DNA of 64,000 nt from VXYL01 sp965243175 (GTDB lineage: Bacteria > Pseudomonadota > Gammaproteobacteria > Pseudomonadales > Azotimanducaceae): NCBI GenBank assembly GCA_965243175.1, contig OZ251532.1:3658001-3722000 (forward strand), written 5' to 3'. Position numbers and translations under genes: made by a program. The notes below the pieces were generated by a model. It worked only from the letters and a program-made list of their open reading frames with translations. It had not been told where the DNA came from and made no database searches. This document shows, one piece after another, positions 17,801 to 29,800 of the stretch (position 1 is its first letter; the number at the start of each line of letters is the position of its first letter).

Positions 17801-20800
17801 AGGGTGGTCGTGGAGAGCGTGATGGCCGGGGTCTCGTCGTCGGTCGCGGTCGCGGTGAACGTGCCGTTCACGTTGGTGTACTCGCTGTTCGGCGTCGTTC
17901 TAGCGCGGTGCGTGAGGGTGGCGGTTTCGTCGAAGCCGTTGTCGTCCTGCTGCGCGGTGAGGGTCACCGTCTGGGGGGTGTCCCAGTTCGTCGCCGTGAA
18001 CGTCAGCGTGTTCTGGACGCCGTTCAGGCTGTCGCCGTCGGTGTCGTCCACCGTCACCGACGGGGTGTTGCTCGTGATGGTGGCGGTGACCGTCCGGGTG
18101 GGCTGCGTGTACAGGCGCACGGTGTAGTCGTCCGAGTTGGTGGCGGACGACGACAGCTCGTTCAGTTGCAGCGGGCCGGACTGGTCGTTCGCCGTGTCCG
18201 GGTCGGCGTCGAAGACGAAGGCCGGCGCGTCGTCGTCGGTGGTGTTCGCCGTGAGGGTCGCGGACAAGCTCGTGTACTCGCTGGCCGTCGGCGTGGCGGC
18301 GGCGTGGGTGATGGTGGCGCTCTCCCCTACCCCGTTGTCGTCCTCGGCCGCGGTGAGGGTCACCGTCCGGGGGGTGTTCCAGTTGGCGTTCGTGAACGTC
18401 AGCGTGTTCTGGACGCCGTTCAGGCTGTCGCCGTCCGTGTCGCCGATCGTCACGGCGGGGTCGTTGCTCGTGATGGTGATCGTGGCGGTCTGGGTCGGCT
18501 CCGAGGACAGGCGCACGGTGTAGTCGACCGAGTTGTTGGTGGCCGTTGAGAGTTCGTTCACCAGCACCGGGCCCGCCTGGTCGTTCGCCGTGTTCGGGTC
18601 GGCGTCGACGAGGATGCCCGCCGTGTCGTCGTCGTCCACCGTCAGCTGGACGCTCGGGCGGGCGCCGGCCGCGAGGGCGCCGTAGCCGCCGCCGCTCGCC
18701 GTGTGCGTCAGGGTCAGCATCTCGTTCACGGCGTTGCCGTCGTCGCCGGCCGATACCGCCACGGTCTGCTGGGCGCTCCACGTCGTGGTGGTGAACGTGA
18801 GGGTGTTCTGGTCGCCGCTCGTGGTCGCCGTGTCCACCGTCACCGCGCCGGTCGCGCCGGAGACGGTCACCGTCACGTTCGCTGTCGGCTGGGTGTTGAG
18901 GCGGACGCGGTAGCGGCCGCTGCTGTTCTCGTCCACCTCCAGCGTGGTCGGGGTCACTTGCAGACTCGGGGTGTCGTTGTCCGTGGACGTGGCCACGATC
19001 GTCGCCGCCGGGACGCTGCCGTAGTCGGCGCCGCTCGCGGCGTGGCTGAACGTGACCACCTCGCTGTCGCCGTCCTGGTCGTTCGCCGCCGTGATCCGCA
19101 CCGTGCGCTCGGTGTCCCAGTTGCCCGTGGTGAAGACCAGGCGCGTCGGGCTGGCCGAGAGGCCGTCCGCCGCGCCGGTGACGTCCACGGTGACGCTGCC
19201 GCCGACCGGCTCCGTGGCGAGGCGCACCGTGTAGGTCGCGCTGTTCTGCTCCTGCACGGACAGCGTGGTCGCCGACAGCGTGATGGCCGGGGTCTCGTCG
19301 TCGGTCACGCTCGCCATGAAGTCGCCGTTGACGTTCCGGTACTCGCTGTTCGTCGTCGTCGCCGCGGCGTGCGCGATGGTCACCGACTCGTCGAAGCCGT
19401 TGTCGTCCTGCTGCGCCGTGAGGGTCACCGTCTGCGGGGTGTTCCAGTTGCTCGACGTGAACGTGAGGGTGTTCTGGTCGCCGGGGTTGCCGGTGTCCGT
19501 GTCGTCCACGACCACCGCCAGCGTGTTGCTGCTGGTGATCGTCGCGGTCACCGTCTGGGTGGGCTGGGAGGTCAGGCGCACCGTGTAGTCGTCGGTGTTG
19601 GTGCTCGACGACGACAGCTCCGCCAGTTGCAGCGGGCCGGCTTCGTTGGTGGCCGGGGAGCTCGGGTCGGCGTCGAAGACGAAGCCGGGGGCCTGGGCGT
19701 CCGTCGTGTTCGCCGTGAGGGTCGCCTGCAGGTTGGTGTACTCGCTCTGCGTCGCGGTGCTCGCGGTGTGGGTGATGGTGACGTTCTCGCCCACGCCGTC
19801 GGTGTCCTGGGCCGCCGTGAGGGTCACCGTCTGGGGGGTGTTCCAGTTCGCGCTGGTGAACGTCAGGGTGTTCTGGACGCCGTTCAGGCTGTCGCCGTCC
19901 GTGTCGTCCACCGTCACCGCCGTCGTGTCGCCGCTCGTGATGGCCACCGTGGCGGTCTGGGTCGGTTCCGAGGACAGGCGGACGGTGTAGCTGGCCGAGT
20001 TGTTGGACGCGGTGGAGAGTTCGGCCAGGGCGATCGGGCCGGACTGGTCGTTCGGCGCGTTCGGGTCGGCGTCGAGGAGGATGCCGGCGGTGTCGTCGTC
20101 GTCCACCGTGAGTTGGACGTCCGGGCGGGCGCCGACGCCCAGGGACCCGTAGTCGCCGCCGCTTGCCGCGTGCGACAGGGTGAGCATCTCGTCCGTCGCG
20201 TTGCCGTCGTCGCCCGCCGCCACCGTCACCGTCTGGTTCGTGCCCCAGTTCGTGGTCGTGAACGTCAGGGTGTTCTGGTCGCCGCTCGTCGTGGACGTGT
20301 CCACGGTCACCGCGCCCGAAGCGCCGGAGACCGTCACCGTCACGGTGGTGGTGGGCTGGGTGTTCAGGCGGACGCGGTACGTGCCGGTGCTGTTCTCGTC
20401 CACCTCCAAGGTGGTCGGGGTCACGTTCAGGCTCGGGGTGTCGTTGTCCGTGGACGTGGCGACCAGCGCCGCGGTCGCGACGCCGCCGTAGTCCGCGCCG
20501 CTCGCGGCGTGGGTGAACGTCACCGTCTCGTTGTTGCCGTCCTGGTCGTTCGCCGCCGTTATCCGCACCGTGCGCGCCGTGTCCCAGTTCGACGTCGTGA
20601 AGATCAGGCGCGTGGGGCTGGCCGAGAGGCGGTTCGCCGCGCCGGCGATGTCCACCGTCACGCTGCCGCCCACCGGCTCCGTCGCCAGCTGCACGGTGTA
20701 GGCGGCGCTGTCCTCCTCCGGCACCGTCAGGGTGTTGGTCGAGAGCGCGATGGCAGGGGTCTCGTCGTCGGTCACGCTGGCCGTGAAGCTGCCGCTCACG

Positions 20801-23800
20801 TTGCGGTACTCGCTGTTCGTCGTCGTGGCCGCGGCGTGCGTGATCGTCGCGCTCTCGTCGAAGCCGTTGTCGTCCTGCTGCGCCGTCAGGGTCACGGTCT
20901 GGGGGGTGTCCCAGTTCGTGGCGGTGAACGTCAGCGTGTTCTGGACGCCGTTCAGGCTGTCGCCGTCGGTGTCGCCCACCGTCACCGACGGGGTGTTGCT
21001 GGCGATGGTCGCGGTCACGGTCTGGGTGGGCTGCGTGTGCAGGCGCACGGTGTAGGCGTCGGAGTTCGTCGACGACGTGGACAGCTCGTTCAGCGCCAGC
21101 GGGCCGGACTGGTCGTTCGCCGTGTCCGGGTCGGCGTCGAAGACGAAGCTCGGCGGGTCGTCGTCGGTGGTGTTCGCCGTCAGCGTCGCCGTCAGGTTCG
21201 TGTACTCGCTCTGGGTCGTCGTGGACGACGTGTGGGTGATGGTCGCCGACTCGCCGACGCCGTTGTCCTCCTGGGCCGCCGTCAAGGTCACCGTCCGCGG
21301 GGTGTTCCAGTTCGCGCTCGTGAACGTCAGCGTGTTCTGGACGCCGTTCAGGCTGTCGCCGTCGGTGTCGTCCACCGTCACCGAGGGGATGTTGCTCGTG
21401 ATGGTCACCGTCGTGTCCTGGGTCGGCTCCGAGGACAGGCGCACGGTGTAGTCGTGGGTGTTGTTCGATGCCGTGGACAGCTCGTTCACCAGCACCGGGC
21501 CCGCCTGGTCGTTCGGGGTGTTCGGGTCGGCGTCGACGAGGATGCCGGCGGTGTCGTTGTCGGTCACGGTCACCGTCACGCCGGGGCGGGAGCCGACGGC
21601 CAGGCCGGCGTAGTCGCCGCCGCTCGCGGTGTGGGTCAAGGACACCTGCTCGTTCCGGGCGTTGCCGTCGTCCGCGGCGGACACCGTCACCGTCTGCGCC
21701 GTGGCCCAGTTCGTGTTCGTGAACGTCAGCGTGTTCTGGTCGCCGCTGGTGGCCGCCGTGTCCACGGTCACGGCGCCGGACGCGCCGGAGACGGTCACCG
21801 TCACCGTGGCGCTCGGCTGGGTGTTGAGGCGGATGGTGTAGCTGCCGCTGCTGTTCTCGTTCACCGTCAGCGCGGTCGTGCTCACCTGCAGGCTCGGCGC
21901 GTCGTCGTCCGTGGACGTGGCCACGATCGTCGCCGCCGGGACGCTGCCGTAGTCGGCGCCGGACGCGGCGTGGCTGAACGTGGCCGTGTCGTTCGTGCCG
22001 TCGCTGTCGTTCGCCGCCGCCACCGTCACCGTGCGCGCCGTGTCCCAGTTGCCGGCGGTGAACGTCAGCGACGTGGGGCTGGCCGAGAGGCGGTTCTCCG
22101 CGCCGGTGATGTCCACCGTCACGCTGCCGCCCACCGGCTCCGTCGCCAGCTGCACGGTGTACGTCCTGCTGTTCTCCTCCGGCACCGTCAGCATGGTCGC
22201 CGACAGGACGATGGCCGGGGTCTCGTCGTCGGTCACGCTCGCCGTGAAGCTGCCGGACACGTTGTTGAACTCGCTGCTCGGGGTCGTGGCCGCCGTGTGC
22301 GTGATGGTCACGGTCTCGTCGAAGCCGTTGTCGTCCTGCTGGGCGCTCAGGGTCACGGTCCGGGGGGTGTTCCAGTTCGCGCTCGTGAACGTGAGGGTGT
22401 TCTGGTCGCCGGGGGTGTCGGTGTCCGTGTCGCCCACGGTCACCGAGGACGTGTCGCCGCTGGCGATGGTCGCGGTCACCGTCTGGGTGGGCTGGGCGCT
22501 CAGGCGCACGGTGTAGTCGTCCGAGTTGGCGCTCGACGACTGCAGCTCCTCCAGCGCCAGCGGGCCCGCCTGGTCGTTCGCCATGTCCGGGTCGGCGTCG
22601 AAGACGAAGCTCGGGGCGTCGTCGTCGGTGGTGTTGGCGGTGATCGTCGCCTGGACGCTGGCGTATTCCGTCGGGCCCGCGACCGTGTGCGTGATCGTGG
22701 CGCTTTCGCCGGTGCCGTCGGTGTCGTCGGCGGCGGTGAGGGTCACCGTCTGGGGGGTGTTCCAGTTCGTGGACGTGAACGTGAGGGTGTTCTGGACGCC
22801 GTTGTTGTTGTCGCCGTCGGTGTCGTCCACCGTCACCGCGGTGGTGTCGTCGCTGGCGATCGTCACCGTGGCGTCCTGGGTCGGCTCCGAGGACAGGCGA
22901 ACGGTGTAGCTGACCGAGTTGTTGGTCGCCATCGGGTTCTCGTTCAGGGCCAGCGGGCCGGCCTGGTCGTTCGGGGTGTTCGGGTCGGCGTCCAGCAGGA
23001 TGCCGGCAGTCTCGTCGTCGTCCACCGTCACCGTCACGCCGGGGCGCGAAGCCAGCGCCAGGCTGGCGTAGTCGCCGCCGGTGGCGTCGTGCGTCAGGTT
23101 CACCTGCTCGTCGCGGGCGTTGTCGTCGGCGGCGGCGGCCACCGTCACGGTCTGGTTCGTGGCCCAGTTCGTGTTCGTGAACGTCAGCGTGTTCTGGTTG
23201 CCGGACGTCGTCGCCGTGTCCACGGTCACGGTGCCGCTGGCGCCGCCCACCGTCACCGTCACGGTGGCGCTCGGCTGGGTGTTGAGGCGGACCGTGTAGG
23301 TGTTGGTGCTGTTCTCGTCCACCGTCAGCGTGGTCGGGCTCACGGCCAGGCTCGGCGTGTCGCTGTCGGTCGCGGTGGCCGTCAGGACCACGTCGGTCGC
23401 GTCGTCGTATTCGCCGCCGCTCGAAGCGTGGGTGAGCGTGGCCTGCTCGTTCTCGCCGTTCGGGTCGGTCGCCGCGGTCACGCGCACCGACCGCGCCGTG
23501 TTCCAGTTCGCCGCCGTGAACGTCAGCGACGTCGGGCTCGGCGCGAGGCCGTTGCCGGCGCCGGTGATCGCCACCGTGACGCTGCCGCCCTCCGGCTCCG
23601 TGGCCAGCCGCACGGTGTAGTCGGCGCTGTTCCCTTCCGGCACGGTCAGGGTGGTCGTGGAGAGCGTGATGGCCGGGGTCTCGTCGTCGTCCACCGTGGC
23701 GGTGAAGTCCGAGGTCACGTTCGTGTACTCGCTGCTGGTCGCCGTGGCCGCGCTGTGGGCGATGGTCACGCTCTCGTTGGCGCCGCCGTCGTCCTGCTGC

Positions 23801-26800
23801 GCGGACAGGGTCACCGTCTGCGGGGTGTTCCAGCTGCTGCTCGTGAACGTCAGGGTGCTCTGGCCCACCGTCACCGCCGAGGTGTCGCTGCTGGCGATGG
23901 TCGCGGTCACCGTCTGGGTGGGCAGCGACGCCAGGCGCACCGTGTAGTCGGCCGAGTTGGTGGTCGACGACGACAGCTCCTGCAGTTCCAGCGGGCCGGC
24001 CTCGTCGGTGGCCGGGGAGCTCGGGTCGGCGTCGAAGACGAAGCCGGGGGTGTCCTTGTCGGTCAGGCTGGCGGTGATGGTCGCCTGAACGTTCGTGTAC
24101 TCGCTCGGGGACGCGGTGCTGGCGGTATGGGTGATGGTCACGTTCTCGCCGGTGCTGTCGCTGTCCTGCACCGCGGTGAGGGTCACCGTCTGCGCCGTGT
24201 TCCAGTTCGAGGAGGTGAAGGTGAGCGACGCCTTGTCCACCGTCGCCGCCGTCGTGTCGCCGCTGGCGACGCTCACCGTCACGTCCGCGGTCGGCTCGGC
24301 GGACAGGCGCGCGGTGTAGGACTTCGAGTTGTCCGAGGAGGTGGAGAGCTCGTCCAGCGCCAGCGGGCCGGACTCGTCCGTGGCCGGCGAGGACGGGTCC
24401 GCGTCCAGCAGGATGGCCGCCGTCTCGTCGTCGTTCACGTTCACGGTGACGGACGCGATGGTCGGGCTGCCGAAGAAGCCGCCGGCGCAGGCGCCGTTTC
24501 GGCTGTGGCTGATGGTCGCCGCGTCGTCCGCGGCGTCGTCGTCGCCGGCGACGGTGGCCGTGATGGTCTGCGGCGTGTTCCAGTTCGTGCCGTCGAACGT
24601 CACGATCTTCGTCAGGGGCGAGCCGTCCGTGTCGATGGCCACGTCCGCGTTGTTGCTGGCGATGTCGATGATCACGCCGCAACCGACGCCGCCGGCGGTC
24701 GTCGGGTCGGCGGTGAGCGCTATCGTGTACGTCCCCACGTTGGCGTTCGTTCCCCCGCCGACGGTCGGGTCCTCCTCCAGCGCCAGCGTGGTGCGGCTGA
24801 TGGCGACGCCCGGCGTCGGGGTGACGCTCAGGCTGTTGGACGCCACGGCGCCGGGCAGGTCGTGGGCGGACGCCGCCACGCTCACCGTCAAGGTGCTCAC
24901 CGCGGTGAAGTCCGCGCCCGTGTACGTCAGCGTCAGGGTCGCCGTGGTGTCGCCCGCCGTCACCGTGGCCACCGACGCCACCGTCACTCCCGGCACGTTC
25001 CCGCCCACCGTGAAGCTCGACTGCGCCACCCCGCTGGCGAACGCCGTGTCGGCCAGCGTCACCGTCACCTCGGCGCCGTCCAGGTTCGCCTCGGTCAGCG
25101 CCGTCGGGTTGCTGGCCGCCAGCGTCGCCGTGGGGGTGACCACGGTGATGGTGAACGTCAGCGCCGCGCGGTCGCCGTCCTCCAGGTTCGTGTCGCCGTC
25201 GTGGGCGTGGATGGTCACGGTCCGCGCGCCGGTGGTGTTCGCCGTCGGCGTGCCGCAGATCCGCCGCTCGCCGCAGACGCCCTCGAAGACGAGGCCCGCC
25301 GGCAGGCCGCTGGCTTCGTAGGTGTAGGTGGTGCCTTCTCCGCCGCTGGCCGCCGGCACCTGGAAGGTCGCTATCTCGTGGTCCTTGCGGTAGGTCCTGT
25401 TCGATACCGAACCCGTGCCGAACGTCGGCGCCACGTTCGGCTGCAGGGCGATCTGGCGCGCCGTGTCCAGGCCGCCGAACTTCAGAACCGGCCACTGGAA
25501 CTGGCCGCCGAAGTCCCAGGCGTCGTCGTCGGGGTCCGCCGCCCTGCCGACCGCGTTGTCGCCGTCCACGTCGCGATCGTCCCAGGTCCCGTAGATGCCC
25601 GTGTAGCCGGTGGGCTGGCGCAGGTTGGCCGAGCTCACGCCTTCCGGCGCGGCGCCGCCGGAGTCGTCGGCGATGTTGCTGCGGTCCGTGTCCCAGTAGC
25701 TCGCCGCGATGCTGCCGGAACCGCCGGTGCCGGCGAACGCCGCCTTGTTGCCGCAGCCGCCCGTCACCGTGCCGGTGGAGTAGCTCGCCGCGATGGTGCC
25801 GTAGGTGATGGCCGTCAGGCCGCCGGCGCGGTAGCTCGGCGAGCCGCCGATGCAGGACACCGCCGCCGTCGTGTAGCTGGCCACCACAACCGAACCCGGC
25901 TCCGCCGCGCCCACCAGACCGCCCGCCGTGGTCGAACTCGCCGTGCCGCTCGTCCACACCCCGGCCACCCGGCCCCAGAGGCGGCCGGCCAGCGGCGCTC
26001 CGTAGCTGGCGCCCGACACGTAGGCGTCCTCCAGCCCCAGCGCGCGAACCACCGCGCCGGCGCGCAGGTCCGTGAACAGCGCCGCCACCCCGCTGCCGCG
26101 GCTGACGAACAGGTTGGCGATCACCTTGCCGTTGCCGTCGAAGGTGGCCGTGAACTGCGCCGGGATCGGCGCCCAGCCGCTGCCGCTGTTGTAGTAGGCG
26201 TCGCCGGAATCGCCCGTGCCGCCGGCGTGCGTCGAACCGTCGCCGTCGGTGTCGAAGTCGAGGTCGTTCTCCAGCTCGTAGCCCGTGCAGCCGCCGACGG
26301 CCGGGCAGCCCATGCCGGTCGCGTGGTTGCGGAACGCCTTGCCGTAGTTCGCCGCGCTGGAGGCCGCGCCGTCGCCGTCCAGATCCCAGCGCATGGCGTT
26401 CAGCTGCGCCAGCGTGCGGATCTCGATCAGGCCGTCGTCGTCGTAGTCGTAGTCGCCGCGCTGCGGCACCGGGTCCGCGCCGCGGTGGGAGAGCGCCGGA
26501 TAGTGCGAGCTGGCGCCGAAGTGCCACGGCGATTCGTGCGGGTTCCCGTCGCCGTCCACGTCCAGGTCCGCCCAGCCGGCGTAGATGCCGGTGGCCGTCG
26601 TCGGGGTCTTCAGCTGCGCCGTGGTGCGGCCCGTGCCCTGGTCGGATGTGCCGACGCTGGTCGTGGTGTCCCAGTAGCTGGCCGTGGCGGTGCCGGGGCC
26701 GTCCGCCAGGCCGTGCTTGGCGGTCGCGGCGCAGCTGCCCGTGACGGCGCCGGTGGCGTAGCTGGCGACGATGCTTCCCGCGTTGTAGCCGACCAGGCCG

Positions 26801-29800
26801 GCGGCGGCGCCCGCGCCGCACTGCGTCGCCGCCTTCGAGTAGCTCGCAACCACCACGGCGCCGGCGAGGTTCTGCCCCAGCAGGCCGCCGACGTTGGTGT
26901 TGCCCGTCGCCGAGCCGGTCGCCCAGACCGCCTCCACCCGGCCCCACGAGGCCCCGGCCAGCGGCGCCGCCGAACTCTGCGTGCCGACGTTCACGTAGGC
27001 GTTCGGCAGCCCCAGCGAGCGCACGACCGCGCTGCCGCGCAGCGCCCCGAACAGGCCGCCGTAGTTGCGGCTGCGGGCGACGAAGAGGTTGTGGATGGAG
27101 TGGCCGTTGCCGTCGAACGTCGCGTTGAAGTGGGTGTTGTCGCTCGGCGTCGAGGACGGGCCGAGGGGATCCCAGCCGCTGCCGCCGTTGTGGTAGGTGT
27201 CGTTGGAGTCGCTTGTGCCGCCGGTGTGCGTCGAACCGTCGCCGTCGGTGTCGAAGTCCAGGTCCCGGGTCAGCTCGTAGCCGGTGCAGGTGGCCGTGTT
27301 CGAGACCGCCGGGCAGCCCATGCCGGTGCTGGCGCTGGCGAACGCGCCGCTGGCGCCGCTGTAGTTGGCGGTGTTGCCGGCCGACGCCGAGCCGTCGCCG
27401 TCCAGGTCCCAGCGCACGGCGTTCAGCTGCGCCAGGGTGGAGATCTCGATCAGGCCGTCCTCGTCCACGTCGAAGTCCGTGCCGGTGCGCTGGGCGTCCG
27501 AGACGCCGACGCGCAAGTCCGACGACGTGCCGCCGTAGCCGCCGCCGGTCGCCTCGTGGGAGACCAGCACCGACTCGTCCACCGAGTCGCTCGCCTCCGC
27601 CACCGCGGTGGCGGTCACCGTCTGCGGCGCGCTCCAGTTCGTCGCGGTGAACGTCAGCGAGGACAGGTCCACCGTCACCGCGCCCGTGTCGCCGCTGGCC
27701 ACCGCCACCGTCGCGTCCGCGCTCGGCGCCGCCGAGAGGCGCACCGTGTAGGCGCCGGTGTCGCCCTCGGCCAGCAGCAGCGGGCCGGGGTCCAGCGCCG
27801 CGGTGGTCGGATCGGCGTCGATCAGCACCGTGCCGCGGTCGTCGTCCGTCACGTTCACCGTCACCGTGGCCAGCACGCCCACGCTGGCCTCCGTCAGGGT
27901 CACCGCGACTTCCTCGTCGTTCGCGTCGTCGTCCGCCTGCGCCGTCACGGTCACCGTCTGCGCGGTGTTCCAGTCCGTCGTGGTGAACGTCAGCGCCGCC
28001 TTGTCCACGGTCGCGGCGCCGGTGTCCGCGCTGGCGACGGTCACCGTGGTGGTCGCCCCCGGGTCGCTGTCCAGCACCGCCGTGAAGGTCCGGGCGTTGT
28101 CGGCGTGGTTGGAGTCCTCGTTCAGCGTCAGGGTCGACGGCGTCGCCATGGCTTCCAGCGACGGCGTGACGGCCACGGACGCCGTGGCGATGGTGCCGGG
28201 CAGGCTGTGGGCGGCAGCCGCCACCGTCACGGCCACGGTGCGCGCCGTGTCGAAGTCCGTGTCGTCGTAGGCCAGCGTCAGCGTCGCCGACGTGTCGCCG
28301 GCGCTCACCGGCGCCAGCGCGCCGACGGTCAGGCCGACGACGTCCGTGTTCAGGGCGAAGTGCGACGCCGTGGCGGTGCTCTCGAAGGTGGCGTCGGTGA
28401 ACGTCACGGTGAGCTCGGCGCCGTCAAGGGTCGCCTCCGTCAAAGTCGCCGGGGTGGTGGACGTGATGGCGGCGGTCGGGTTCACCACCCTGATGGTGAA
28501 GGTAAGTTCGGCGCGATCGCTGTTCGTCTCGTCGCCGTCGCCGTCGTGGGCGTGGATGGTCACCGTGGTGGAAAACCCGGTGGTGGTGGTCGCCGTCACA
28601 CTGCCGCATATCGTGCGGGCGCCGCACGCGCCTTCGAAGGCGAGGCCGAGCAAGGAGAGGCTGATCGGCGAGGCGCTGGCCGTGTAGCTGTAGGCGATGT
28701 CGGCGGAACCGGCGGCGCCCTCGCCGCCGGTGGCCGCGGGAATCGTGAACGGCTGTATCGGGAAGCCGCCGCTGCGGAAGGTCTTGTTCGTCACCGTGCC
28801 GGTGAAGGTGGGCGCCAGGTTGGGCTGCAAGGCGATCTGGCGCGCAGTGTCGAGGCCGCCGAACTTCAGCACCGGCCAGTCCCACGCGCCGCCGAAGTCC
28901 CAGGCGTCGTCGTCCGCGTCCGCCGCCACGCCGACGGAACCGTCGTTGTCCACGTCCTGGTCGTCCCAGTCGGCGTAGACGGCGGTGTAGCCGGTCGGGG
29001 CGCGCAGGTTCGCCGAGGTCTCGCCCTCCGGCGAGGCCGTGCCGGTGTCGTCGGCGATGCCGCTCCGGTTCACGTCCCAGTAGGTCGCCGTGAACGTGCC
29101 CGAACCGCTGGCGAAGCCGTATTTGTTCGCCATCGGGCAGGCGCCGGTCACCGCGCCGGTGGAGTAGCTGGCGGCGATGGTGCCGGAGTTCACAGCGGCG
29201 AAGCCGCCGGCGATGCGGTTTCCCGACGCGCACGACGCCGCCGCCGTCGAGTAGCTGGCCACCACCGTCGCGCCCGACTCCACCACGCCCACCAGGCCGC
29301 CGACGTTGGTCTGCCCGGCCGCGGAACCGCTCGCCCACACCGCCGCCACCCGGCCAGCGACCACGCCCGCCAGCGGCGCCACCGAACCCCGGCCGCCCCG
29401 CACGAGGGCGTTCGGCAGGCCCAGCGCCCGCACCACGGCACTGGGGCGCAGCGCCGCGAACAGGCCCGAATAGTTGCGGCTGCGGTTCACCAGCAGGTTC
29501 TCGATGACCTTGCCTTGCCCATCGAAGGTGGCGGTGAAGTGCGTGGTGTCGCTGGGGGCGGAGGCCGGGCCGATGGGATCCCAGCCGTTGCCGCTGTTGT
29601 AGTAGGCGTCGCCGCTGTCCGCCGCGAAGGTGCCGTCGTCGGTCCAGGTGGAACCGTCGCCGTCGGTGTCGAAGTCGAGGTCGTTCTCCAGCTCGTAGCC
29701 GTCGCAGCCGTCGGCGGTCGGGCAGCCCATGCCGGACACGTGGTTGCGGAACGCCTTGGCGTAGCTGCCGACGTTGCCAGTGGACGCCGTGCCGTCGCCG

